A stretch of 28,030 nt of DNA from a virus, in IMG/VR virus record IMGVR_UViG_3300021335_000069, positions 1-28,030 of that record; one strand, 5' to 3'. Under the pieces are notes generated by a model, which was not told where the DNA came from, ran no database searches, and saw only the letters and a program-made list of their open reading frames with translations. Both the position numbers and the translations under genes were made by a program. Within the stretch, counting starts at the first letter, position 1. Each line of letters opens with the position of its first letter. Positions 20,233 through 27,808 of the stretch are shown piece after piece.

Positions 20233-21749
20233 TGTCGACGAAGCTTGGTAACGACTATCTAGACTACGCTGCTTCTGGCCAGGACCTCCTGAAGGAGGTT
20301 AAGAAAAAGAAGAGCGTCAAGAATGCCGAGAGGGTTATCCTCTGGAAGTTCATCAAGAAGGTGATGCCCACCTACAAATTTTACAAGTTCCACGCAACCG
20401 TAATTGAACAACTCCAAAGGGTCATTGATGGCAAATGCAACCGCCTCATCCTCCAGGTGCCACCGCGACACGGAAAATCGCTTCTTGCGTCGCAGCTTCT
20501 GCCTGCTGCTTACCTACTGGCTCACCCTGATCGCCACGTCGGTATTTCGTCCTACTCAGCCGAACTCGCTGAGGGATTCTCTCGAAAGGCACGGGACTAC
20601 TTCCGCGACGGTGGTGGACTCCTGAATGAAAGTTCAAAAGCTGTCAACGCTTGGGGTACTGAGGGAGGCGGAGGCCTATGGGCTGCTGGCGTGGGTGGTG
20701 CCGTCACTGGTCGCTCAGGCCATCTACTCATCATCGACGACCCCGTCAAGAACAGAGAAGACGCGGAATCAGGCCGCATGATGGAGAAGCTCAATGACTG
20801 GTACACCTCCACCCTATACACCCGTCTTGAACCTCATGTCGGCGCTATCGTAGTTATCCAGACTCGATGGTCCGAGAATGACATGATCGGGCAGCTGCTC
20901 GAAAACGAACACAATGTATCCGAAAAAGGCCGTGAAAACTGGACTGTTGTTGACCTCCCTGCCCTCTACGAAGACGAGGCCGACAGGCCAATCCTGCCAG
21001 CTCACTGTCCCACTGTTCCTGACTGGCGTACTGAGCTGGGCGAAGCGCTCTGCCCCCAGCGTTACGACACGGATGCCCTGGAGCGAATCCGTGAAGCCGT
21101 TGGGTCTCGGGACTTTGCTTCGCTGTATCAGCAGCGGCCAGCTCCCGAGGGTGGTAACATGTTTGACCCTCAGTGGTGGCAGTATTACAGCTGGGATACT
21201 GATCTCCCTGAATTCCAGAGAGTCATGCTTAGCGTTGACTGTACCTTTACCGACAACAAGAAGAGCGACTACGTGGTGGGCGCTGTGGTCGGGCAAGCTG
21301 GGAACCAGTTCTATGTTCTTGACCTCGTCAGGGAAAAATTGGACGTGGTAGGTACCATGGCGATGATCGCTAGGCTGTACAAGCGGCATGCTTTGTCTGG
21401 CACTGTAATCGAACTTGCGGCATCAGGCTACGCGGTCTATCAAATGATGCAGAAGAAGGTGCCAGGATTGATCGGCTTCAAGCCAGAGAAGTCCAAGACC
21501 TCGCGAGCTGCTGGCATCGTGCCGCTGGTGGAAGCTGGCAACGTCTTCTTGCCTGCTAGTGCTTCCTGGCTGGATGCCTTCCTGAACGAATTCGCCTTGT
21601 TCCCCGCCTCCAAGAATGACGACATGGTAGACGCCTTGACGATGGCTATCAATTATTGCGCCCAGCGCTCTGCACCGCAGATGACCGAAGTAACCTGGGG
21701 ACGTGGTGACAGGGCTCTGCCCAATGTGCCCAAATTTTCCGCCTGGTAG
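20232..21749 (+). CDS. terL: Terminase large subunit
   Basis: It has 505 residues. The ATPase has Walker A VPPRHGKS (~76-83), Walker B LLIIDDP (~165-171) and a coupling motif VVIQTRWSENDMIG. The RNase H-like nuclease has SVDCTFTDNKKSDYVVG (first Asp ~335), ELAASGYAVYQMM, and NDDMVDALTMAI (last Asp ~464). The order is that of headful-packaging terminases. It drives ATP-powered DNA packaging at the portal. Sigma factor 2 follows 25 bases later; portal genes are not in this window. Confidence 0.93.
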   Translation: MSTKLGNDYLDYAASGQDLLKEVKKKKSVKNAERVILWKFIKKVMPTYKFYKFHATVIEQLQRVIDGKCNRLILQVPPRHGKSLLASQLLPAAYLLAHPDRHVGISSYSAELAEGFSRKARDYFRDGGGLLNESSKAVNAWGTEGGGGLWAAGVGGAVTGRSGHLLIIDDPVKNREDAESGRMMEKLNDWYTSTLYTRLEPHVGAIVVIQTRWSENDMIGQLLENEHNVSEKGRENWTVVDLPALYEDEADRPILPAHCPTVPDWRTELGEALCPQRYDTDALERIREAVGSRDFASLYQQRPAPEGGNMFDPQWWQYYSWDTDLPEFQRVMLSVDCTFTDNKKSDYVVGAVVGQAGNQFYVLDLVREKLDVVGTMAMIARLYKRHALSGTVIELAASGYAVYQMMQKKVPGLIGFKPEKSKTSRAAGIVPLVEAGNVFLPASASWLDAFLNEFALFPASKNDDMVDALTMAINYCAQRSAPQMTEVTWGRGDRALPNVPKFSAW

Positions 21750-21774
21750 ACTGGTTGTACCATCTTGCAACATC

Positions 21775-22503
21775 ATGGCTCGCAAACCTAAGAAATTCAC
21801 CATGAGCCGTGAACAGCAGGATTTGGCAGTAGAGAATCTGAACCTGGCTCGCCGAGAGGCATGGCGCATCCAGCGCAGTACGGGAATCGACTACCAAACC
21901 CTTGAATCCGTAGCCTTTGAGGGCTTGTGTAAGGCAGCTCACAGGTACGACCCGACAATGCCCCACCCCGTGACGGGCAAGTCAATGAAATTTAGCTCGC
22001 TGGCAATCCCGACGATTCGTGGAGAGCTGCTGCACTGGGTTCGTGACAGGACGTATGCCGTCAGACTGAGCCATAAGATGCGTGAGCGCTGGGTCAAGGG
22101 CCGCAAGTTGCTCTACCGTGGCTCGACCGACTTGGAGGTCGCCAAGGCTCTAGAGATCACCAAGGAAGAATGGCTGGAGGTGCGCAAGGTCTGCTCAGGG
22201 CCGCCGCTGGAGCTGAAGGAGCAAGCCAAGCCCACAGACCCTTTGGAGCCGAGTGAGATCGACTTTGCTGCCGTCTACCTTGACGCTGCAACTGACGCTA
22301 TCGACCGCGTGGACGCTGAAAGCGCTGTGGCAGCCCTTGAGGTCTATCTTAGTGGCACTGGCAACGTCATACCTCGGGAAGATGTCAACGCCTTCCTGGA
22401 AGCGGCTGGTTGCGCTGCTACAGACTGGTCAGAAGATGAGATTGACCTGGTTGATGGGTGGGAAGAATTGAGCGAGGGCAGATTGCAGGGTTCACTGTTC
22501 TGA
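21775..22503 (+). CDS. Sigma-70-family sigma factor 2, apparently lacking region 4
   Basis: From ATG 21775 there are 242 residues; an in-frame start at 21703 lies inside the terminase gene and is rejected. Region 2 is clear: NLNLARREAWRIQRSTGIDY, LESVAFEGLCKAAHRYDP, KSMKFSSLAIPTIRGELLHW. Region 3 follows (VRLSHKMRERWVKGRKLLYR, TDLEVAKALEITKEEWLEVR), as in SigB/SigF-type group 3 sigma factors. The C-terminal third is acidic (TDWSEDEIDLVDGWEELSEG) and has no recognisable region 4 helix-turn-helix, so -35 recognition may be absent. It may depend on a co-activator or recognise -10 alone. No strong ribosome site. Confidence 0.78.
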   Translation: MARKPKKFTMSREQQDLAVENLNLARREAWRIQRSTGIDYQTLESVAFEGLCKAAHRYDPTMPHPVTGKSMKFSSLAIPTIRGELLHWVRDRTYAVRLSHKMRERWVKGRKLLYRGSTDLEVAKALEITKEEWLEVRKVCSGPPLELKEQAKPTDPLEPSEIDFAAVYLDAATDAIDRVDAESAVAALEVYLSGTGNVIPREDVNAFLEAAGCAATDWSEDEIDLVDGWEELSEGRLQGSLF

Positions 22504-22506
22504 TGG

Positions 22507-22531
22507 TAGTATGGTAGGAGCTGCCCCTACC
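22507..22531 (+). promoter_or_regulatory. Primase promoter box and hairpin
   Basis: TAGTAT (22507-22512) starts three bases after the sigma 2 stop codon. GGTAGG (22513-22518) can pair with CCTACC (22526-22531) around a seven-base loop in the leader. TTGCAG 18 bases upstream is a weak -35. Confidence 0.4.
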
Positions 22532-22536
22532 CCCAC

Positions 22537-24156
22537 ATGGCGATAACCCCCGCTTCACTGGAAAAACTCAAGTCTGGCTCCATTTCCAAGGTAATCGAGT
22601 CGCTTGGTAGTAAGCTGAAGCGGGTGGGGCGAGAATTCGTAACTCAATGTGTCTGGCATGAAGACACCAACCCGTCGCTGACGATCAACGATGATAAGGG
22701 GTTTTGCTTCTGCCACGTCTGCCGCAATGGTGGAGATGCGATCAAATATGTCCAGCAGCGCAAGGGGATGTCCTTCCCCGATGCAGCCAACCTGACTGCC
22801 GAGATCCTAGGAATTCAGCTGGAGACCGATGGCATCAGCCCTGAACAACAGGCCAAGCTACGGGAACAGCGGGAGAAGGCAATCAACAAGCTCAAGATCG
22901 AGCAGCAGGGGTTTGCCGCTAACCTGCACAACCCCAAGGCAGGCCGCATCCGCCAGATACTCAAGGATCGTGGACTGAGCAAGGAGACGGCCAAGGAGTT
23001 CGGCCTGGGCTACGCTCCTGACGGCGTCTTCGGTGGTCGGATCACCATCCCCATCCACAACCACCGCAACGAGCTGGTGGGTTGGACAGGGCGTGCTACC
23101 AAGCCAGACATGCCTGGCAAGTACCGCAACAGCGCTGACGGCGATCTGTTCCACAAGAAGACGCTGGTCTTCAACGAGCCCAGGGCCAAGGAGGCGGCAC
23201 GCCTTGCAGGGTCTTTGATCTTCGTCGAGGGCCACCTGGACGTGGTGTCGCTGTGGCAGCACGGTATCGCCAACGTGGTTGCAATGCAGGGTACTGGAGC
23301 ACCTGAGCCGTTTGTCCTTCAGCGCCTGGCCAAGACGGTTGACAACTTCATCCTCTGCTTTGATGGCGACGAGGGTGGCAAGAAAGCGGTCGACCAGTTC
23401 ATCAGTGCCGCTGGCCCCCTGGCACAGAAGGGCGAAATCCAGATCAACGTTGTGCAACTACCTGCCGGCAAGGATCCTGACGAGATCTGCCGCGAGGATG
23501 GCGCTGATGCGTTCCATAACCTGGTTGCTGGAGCAATGCCCTGGTTGGACTGGGTGATCGACTTCTGGGCTGCTGACCTGGACCTGGACAACAGCGCCTA
23601 CGTCACGGAAGTGGAGAACCAGCTCCGCAAGGTGATCGACGGCCTGCACAGCAATGCAGTCAGAGCGCACTACATCGACAAGGTTTCTCGGGTCCTGTCC
23701 CGCACTGACAAGGAAGCCGCAGCTACCGCCAAGGGGTGGGGCGATCGTAGCGTCGTCATCGAGAAGCGGGAATGGACTCCACCGACAGCAGAGCAAACAA
23801 GGGTCACTACCGAGCGCCGTATGTTGCGGATTTTTGTTCACAAGCCTCAATATCGCGACGAACTTCGTCCCTTACTGGCTAGCGTTACCCATCCGCCTCT
23901 GAGATGGCTCTGTGACCGCCTGGAAGAACTTGAGCGGTACTGCGCGACAGACCTTACTCCCTACAGTGTTATGGCCGTCGTACTGGTCGCTGAGCCTCAC
24001 TTCATGCAGCAGTTGCGGACAATCGTGCAACCCAATGTGCAGATCGATGATACAAAAGGTGTACTGTCTCATATTGTCAAGGTCATGAGTGCTGATATAA
24101 TGAATAGGAATTGCTCTACTTCCCATGAGTCTGACCCCCATCAGCCACCTGCATGA
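22537..24156 (+). CDS. DnaG-type DNA primase
   Basis: It has 539 residues, similar to bacterial DnaG (~580). The CHC2 zinc site is QCVWHEDTNPSL with C38 and H41 plus CHVC (C59, C62). The core then has the TOPRIM motifs: LIFVEGHLDVVSLWQHGI (~228-245), NFILCFDGDEGGKKA (~268-282) and LPAGKDPDE (~310). The C-terminal ~150 residues are helical and could contact the helicase. It makes RNA primers for the DnaB-like helicase at 10174. The last 32 bases overlap the next gene, and a promoter for that gene lies within its 3' end. Confidence 0.9.
   Translation: MAITPASLEKLKSGSISKVIESLGSKLKRVGREFVTQCVWHEDTNPSLTINDDKGFCFCHVCRNGGDAIKYVQQRKGMSFPDAANLTAEILGIQLETDGISPEQQAKLREQREKAINKLKIEQQGFAANLHNPKAGRIRQILKDRGLSKETAKEFGLGYAPDGVFGGRITIPIHNHRNELVGWTGRATKPDMPGKYRNSADGDLFHKKTLVFNEPRAKEAARLAGSLIFVEGHLDVVSLWQHGIANVVAMQGTGAPEPFVLQRLAKTVDNFILCFDGDEGGKKAVDQFISAAGPLAQKGEIQINVVQLPAGKDPDEICREDGADAFHNLVAGAMPWLDWVIDFWAADLDLDNSAYVTEVENQLRKVIDGLHSNAVRAHYIDKVSRVLSRTDKEAAATAKGWGDRSVVIEKREWTPPTAEQTRVTTERRMLRIFVHKPQYRDELRPLLASVTHPPLRWLCDRLEELERYCATDLTPYSVMAVVLVAEPHFMQQLRTIVQPNVQIDDTKGVLSHIVKVMSADIMNRNCSTSHESDPHQPPA
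24074..24101 (+). promoter_or_regulatory. Near-consensus sigma-70 promoter inside primase gene
   Basis: TTGTCA (24074-24079), a 16-base spacer and TATAAT (24096-24101) make the best sigma-70-type promoter in the window. It lies 23 bases before the metallophosphoesterase ATG and could be read by host polymerase. Confidence 0.65.
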
Positions 24157-25396
24157 CGAGGTTGTTGACCTGTACGACCAGTACGGGTCTTATCTCGCGG
24201 CAGCTAACGAGCTTCATCAGCGCTACCCAGATCTGGCTAAGCCTAACCAGCTACGCGGCTACATTAAACAAGAGGTGGTGGCTGCGACACCCGACTACGA
24301 GGTTTTGGCCGAGAACGTAAGACTCTCCAAGAAAAGCCAGCGGGCAGCCGACATCAACCGCATTCAGAATAAAAGCTTTCGCCAGCATGCCCGTATTGAA
24401 AACGCTGTCGAAGCCTATAGCGCGGATATTCTCGCGGAGCTCAAGCAGCACGGCGCCGCTCTTGCTGATTGTCCCCGCCGCAGTGGCCCTCTGGATCCCT
24501 CTGCAGCTGCTCTTGTTGTCCACCTGTCTGACAACCACTTCAACGAGCTTGTCAACCTGCCCACCAACCGCTTCGACTTCGAGGTAGCCGCCAAGCGCCT
24601 GCAGCTGCTGGCACAGAAAGCCAAGCTCCTGGGCAAGGCTTATGGCGTTGAGCACATCGTGGTTTTCTTCGGCGGTGACCTCATGAACAGCGACCGTCGC
24701 CTTGACGAGCTGCTTGCCATGAGTACCAACCGCGCTCGCGCTACTGTTCTGGCGGTCCACATCTACAAGCAGTTTCTACTGGACCTGCGGGCCGACTTCT
24801 TTGTCGACGTGTTTGGCGTGACTGGCAACGAGTCCCGCGCCAAGGATGACCTGGGCTGGGTCGACGTGGTGGCAACTGACAGCTACGACTTCACCATCTA
24901 TGCCATGCTTCAGGCCGTCTTCGATTCCGTCGAGGACGCAGGCATGCGCTTCCACGACTTCAAGGCTAACGAGGTTGTGTTCCAGCTGCACAACGAGACT
25001 TTCTTGGGCGTGCATGGCCACCAGGTCAACGCTACCGACCAGAAGAAGTGTCAGGCCATTATTGGCAAGTATGCTGCCAAGGGTGTCAATATCACCCATA
25101 TTCTTTGCGGGCACATCCATGCGACAGTCATCTCTGACTACGTTTCTCGCAACGCCTCTCTCGTGGGTTCTAACTCCTACTCTGAGGAGGCACTGGGCTT
25201 CGTGTCGAAGGCAGCCCAGAACATCCATATCGTCACGCCTCAGGGCCTGGATGGCTTCAAGGCTGACCTTCAGAATGTGGATGGAGTGGAAGGCTATGAA
25301 ATTATTTCTAAGCTTGCCGAGTACAATGCAAAGAGCGCTGACAAAGCTGGCCTGGCGCTGCGAAAGCCTGAAACGATCATTCAGGTGGTGATTTAG
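24125..25396 (+). CDS. Calcineurin-like metallophosphoesterase
   Basis: It has 423 residues. The order of metal motifs is conserved: VVHLSDNHFNE (~131-141, D-x-H), FFGGDLMNSD (~181-190), GNESR (~233), GVHGHQ (~295) and CGHIHA (~328-333). GNH(D/E) is usual in the third motif; here the His is Glu. The N-terminal ~120 residues have a helix-turn-helix-like start (YLAAANELHQRYPDLAKPNQ) and a coiled segment (RLSKKSQRAADINR). The family cuts phosphodiesters or phosphomonoesters, including nucleotides and DNA ends (SbcD/MRE11). Location after the primase suggests a DNA-related role. A terminator follows. Confidence 0.85.
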   Translation: MSLTPISHLHDEVVDLYDQYGSYLAAANELHQRYPDLAKPNQLRGYIKQEVVAATPDYEVLAENVRLSKKSQRAADINRIQNKSFRQHARIENAVEAYSADILAELKQHGAALADCPRRSGPLDPSAAALVVHLSDNHFNELVNLPTNRFDFEVAAKRLQLLAQKAKLLGKAYGVEHIVVFFGGDLMNSDRRLDELLAMSTNRARATVLAVHIYKQFLLDLRADFFVDVFGVTGNESRAKDDLGWVDVVATDSYDFTIYAMLQAVFDSVEDAGMRFHDFKANEVVFQLHNETFLGVHGHQVNATDQKKCQAIIGKYAAKGVNITHILCGHIHATVISDYVSRNASLVGSNSYSEEALGFVSKAAQNIHIVTPQGLDGFKADLQNVDGVEGYEIISKLAEYNAKSADKAGLALRKPETIIQVVI

Positions 25397-25417
25397 GACA
25401 GATTACAAGATGTAACA

Positions 25418-25440
25418 GCCCGCCCCCTGAGGCGGGTTTT
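25418..25440 (+). terminator. Terminator after the metallophosphoesterase
   Basis: CCCGCC (25419-25424) pairs perfectly with GGCGGG (25431-25436) around CCCTGA, followed by TTTT and a T-rich stretch. Confidence 0.85.
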
Positions 25441-25445
25441 CTTGT

Positions 25446-25451
25446 TAGTAT
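25446..25451 (+). promoter_or_regulatory. Candidate -10 box (TAGTAT) before ParB-like gene
   Basis: GTTAGTATGTG lies just past the terminator and 35 bases before ATG 25487, sharing the T-A-G-T-A-T-G core with boxes at 18677 and 22507. GGAG (25477-25480) is the ribosome site. Confidence 0.4.
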
Positions 25452-25486
25452 GTGAATGTCCAACCACCCCCACCGCGGAGGCTCTT

Positions 25487-26380
25487 ATGACCATCTCAGC
25501 CAAAGTAGAAACAATCACGCCAGAACTGGCCAAGCAGTATCTTGAGCTGAATTTCAAAAGCAATCGAAAGCTCTCAATGACTGCTGTCGGCAAGTATGTC
25601 AGGATCATGAAGGCAGGTAAGTGGAATGTTAATTGTGACGCCATCGGCTTTGACGAGCTAGGCCGCCTAATCAATGGCCAGCACCGCCTGACTGGTGTTC
25701 TCAAGTTTGGCTCCCCTGTCGACTTTTTGGTAGTTCGCAACCTTGCCGTGGAGTCCGCTAAAGGGCAAGATACGGGACGCCGCCGAATGATGCACGACAG
25801 GATCACCATTGATGGCCAGCCAATCTCGGAAAAGGCCTGCGCATCAATCCGCAACGCGATGACTGTTTATTCGGGCAGCCAGATCGGCACAGTAGCTTTT
25901 AGCGAGCAGACCGATGACGACAAGGTCAAGCTCCAGTACAGGAAGCACTCTGAATTCCTGGAAACAGTGGAAGGCAGTTTTCCGAAAGTGAATAGCATTG
26001 TTTCCAGCTGCGCTTTGTTGATGTATGCGACAATGGAGGACAAGCTTATCCGCAAAGGTGTAGACTACGGCTTTGGAACCACTCTTGAGCAACGGGTTTT
26101 GCACTTCATCCGAGTCTGCCTGGAAGGAGCCTCTGTCAGACAGTTCGACCCAGGCAAGGACTCCGCTGCTTTGGCTGTCTTCAATCTCATGCAAGCCAAA
26201 CGGGCTCAGCGCAGACATTGGAATGGTATCCATGACTGGCGAACCACTGCTCAACTGGCTTTTAGATTCATGGAGGGCAAGCACGTCAAGCGCTTTAGCC
26301 AGGCTAACGACACCCTAAAGCTACAGGAACTCAAGGCTCCCTTTGCTCCAATTCAACACCTACCTGGTACCAACAAGTGA
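25487..26380 (+). CDS. ParB/Srx-fold phage protein (NGQHRL motif)
   Basis: The ATG at 25487 with GGAG upstream gives 297 residues; a longer TTG frame at 25442 would include the promoter box. Residues ~60-75 carry LINGQHRLTGVLK, the ParB/sulfiredoxin-type nucleotide-binding motif, framed by KYVRIMKAGKWNVNCDAIGF and VRNLAVESAKGQDTGRRRMM. Such proteins are common in phages and actinobacterial genomes; known relatives bind CTP or act as nucleases, but this subgroup is uncharacterised. The C-terminal half is helical. Its stop overlaps the GTG of the glutaredoxin gene. Confidence 0.75.
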   Translation: MTISAKVETITPELAKQYLELNFKSNRKLSMTAVGKYVRIMKAGKWNVNCDAIGFDELGRLINGQHRLTGVLKFGSPVDFLVVRNLAVESAKGQDTGRRRMMHDRITIDGQPISEKACASIRNAMTVYSGSQIGTVAFSEQTDDDKVKLQYRKHSEFLETVEGSFPKVNSIVSSCALLMYATMEDKLIRKGVDYGFGTTLEQRVLHFIRVCLEGASVRQFDPGKDSAALAVFNLMQAKRAQRRHWNGIHDWRTTAQLAFRFMEGKHVKRFSQANDTLKLQELKAPFAPIQHLPGTNK

Positions 26381-26571
26381 AAGCACGCATCTGGACTATC
26401 GAAAACTGCCCTTACTGTGTAAAGGCTAAAAAACTCCTGAGTCTTAAGGGGATTCAATATGAAGAAAGGTCAGGATTTCACCCTGACTGGAAAACCGTCC
26501 CCTATATTGAGATCGATGGTCAAGAAATCGGTGGTTTCACTGAGTTGGCCAGGTTCCTACGAAACCTCTAG
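26377..26571 (+). CDS. Glutaredoxin-like protein
   Basis: It has 64 residues and a GTG start overlapping the previous stop (GTGA). The redox motif CPYC lies at 11-14 (TIENCPYCVKAKKLL), followed by the cis-Pro loop KTVPYIEIDG (~40-47) and GGFTELARF. It is shorter than bacterial glutaredoxins (~80) but all contact elements are present. In cyanophages such proteins are thought to keep ribonucleotide reductase or virion thiols reduced; no reductase gene is in this window. Confidence 0.88.
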   Translation: MKARIWTIENCPYCVKAKKLLSLKGIQYEERSGFHPDWKTVPYIEIDGQEIGGFTELARFLRNL

Positions 26572-26572
26572 C

Positions 26573-27217
26573 ATGAATCTCAAACCCATTATCGCCTGTG
26601 CTTCGGTGGCTGCTTGCCTCTGGGGTGCGGGCGATTTCCCTTCTCCGCCCCCTGCAGTCGCCTCAGGCGTGTTCTGCAGTAATCCTGAGTACGTTTCCCC
26701 AGAACAGCGCTTAAGGCCGCTCATGGACCTTATAGCGAAGGGTGAGGGCGACTACAACTCCGTCAATCGTGGCTACGCTGGCGACACCCCTGGTGGTATC
26801 CAGGGCATCACGGGGCTGACCTTCGAGAACTACACCGTCGGCCAGGTAATGGACATGCAGCGGACTAAGTTGTACGCCATTGGTCGCTACCAATTCATCC
26901 CGTCCACCCTGCGCTGGGCTGTACGCCATTCCAGTGTTGATGAGCTAGACATGTTCACCCCCGAGGTTCAGGACCGCCTGATGGCCACCCTGGTGATCCT
27001 CAAGCGCCCTGCTGTTGGCGCCTACCTACGTGGCGACCACGACCTCCTGGACTGGGCCCTGAACGAGCTGGCCAAGGAATGGGCTTCGATTGAATACCGC
27101 AATGGTCGCAGCTTTTACAGTGTTGGCGGCAATCGGGCGAAGATCACACGGGCCGAAGTGTCCAGCGTGTTACAGAACATTAAGAGCACTTGGCAATCTA
27201 CCGCGTACTTGCCATGA
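26573..27217 (+). CDS. Secreted lysozyme-like/lytic transglycosylase-like protein
   Basis: From ATG 26573 there are 214 residues; an in-frame start at 26459 would overlap the glutaredoxin gene. Residues 1-20 (MNLKPIIACASVAACLWGAG) look like a signal or anchor sequence, with Pro-rich sequence after. The body resembles lambda-R-type muramidases (GH104): LMDLIAKGEGDYNSV with catalytic-type E58, AIGRYQFIPSTLRWA (~104), FTPEVQDRLMATLVILKRPA, and LLDWALNELAKEWASIEYRN. It would cut peptidoglycan in the periplasm or be a virion-linked hydrolase. It is a second such enzyme besides the endolysin. Confidence 0.7.
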   Translation: MNLKPIIACASVAACLWGAGDFPSPPPAVASGVFCSNPEYVSPEQRLRPLMDLIAKGEGDYNSVNRGYAGDTPGGIQGITGLTFENYTVGQVMDMQRTKLYAIGRYQFIPSTLRWAVRHSSVDELDMFTPEVQDRLMATLVILKRPAVGAYLRGDHDLLDWALNELAKEWASIEYRNGRSFYSVGGNRAKITRAEVSSVLQNIKSTWQSTAYLP

Positions 27218-27399
27218 TGACTGTGTCCCCCGCAAGCAACCCCATGAAGCTCTACCGCGCTGTCTATAAGGAGGGTGATCAAAAAGAGCGTAAGCTCGAT
27301 TTGTACGCCACCAGCCTCACTAGCGCTACACTGTCCGCTGCTGAACTGGTTGGGCCTGAAGGCACACTGGTCCGCGTCTACGAAAACCCTGACTGGTGA
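27214..27399 (+). CDS. Hypothetical 61-residue protein
   Basis: ATG 27214 overlaps the previous TGA (ATGATGA); ATG 27244 (MKLYRAVYKEGDQKE) is an alternative start with the better-looking protein. The product is small and basic with beta pattern (LYRAVY, TLVRVYENPDW). No known motif. It ends four bases before the next ATG. Confidence 0.55.
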   Translation: MMTVSPASNPMKLYRAVYKEGDQKERKLDLYATSLTSATLSAAELVGPEGTLVRVYENPDW

Positions 27400-27403
27400 T
27401 TTT

Positions 27404-27640
27404 ATGCCTGGCTTTTATCTTCTCTCCGTCCTGCTCATTGTCGCCCTGATCATTGATCAGGACACAACCATCCGCGTGCTGACCTCTGTCAGCCTCAAGA
27501 TCCAGGTCTGGTTTATCAACCTGCGCTTGAAGTGGATGGCATGGCGCATGTATCGCCAGCTTGTTAAACTTTGCAAAGATTCTGGCTTTCCAGAGCCTGG
27601 CCCGTTTGTCTTCGTGGATTTATGGGACCGCGACAGCTAA
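27404..27640 (+). CDS. Small single-helix membrane protein
   Basis: It has 78 residues. Residues 2-20 (PGFYLLSVLLIVALIID) form one N-terminal membrane helix and the rest is a basic amphipathic helix (IQVWFINLRLKWMAWRMYRQ) with a PEPGPFVFVDLW tail. It follows the lysozyme-like gene, so a lysis role is possible but not shown. Confidence 0.6.
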   Translation: MPGFYLLSVLLIVALIIDQDTTIRVLTSVSLKIQVWFINLRLKWMAWRMYRQLVKLCKDSGFPEPGPFVFVDLWDRDS

Positions 27641-27670
27641 ACTGAATCTGTTCTTCACCCCCGAATCACC

Positions 27671-27808
27671 ATGGCAATGTACAGCAAGACCGTTACCTTC
27701 AAGAGCGGACCCAAGAAGCGCACCAGCCAAGGCAATGGCCTTCGCAAGCGCGGCTCCTTCAAGAAGGGCACTGGCTCCAAGAAATACGTCGGTCAAGGCA
27801 AGCGATGA
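27671..27808 (+). CDS. Small Lys/Gly-rich basic protein
   Basis: ATG 27671 opens 45 codons; the product starts MAMYSKTVTFKSGPKKRTSQ and is rich in Lys, Gly and Ser (KRGSFKKGTGSKKYVGQGKR). It is similar in composition to the basic proteins at 4664-5688 but does not share a recognised domain. It overlaps the next ATG (ATGA). Confidence 0.55.
   Translation: MAMYSKTVTFKSGPKKRTSQGNGLRKRGSFKKGTGSKKYVGQGKR

Noticed and set aside
20814-21389. 191-residue minus-strand frame
   Set aside because: It lies inside the large terminase gene, whose motifs are unambiguous.
22858-23457. 199-residue minus-strand frame
   Set aside because: It lies inside the primase TOPRIM region and has no motif.
25442-25486. 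TTG start extending the ParB-like protein by 15 residues
   Set aside because: It would begin upstream of the promoter-like TAGTAT; the ATG at 25487 has its own GGAG.
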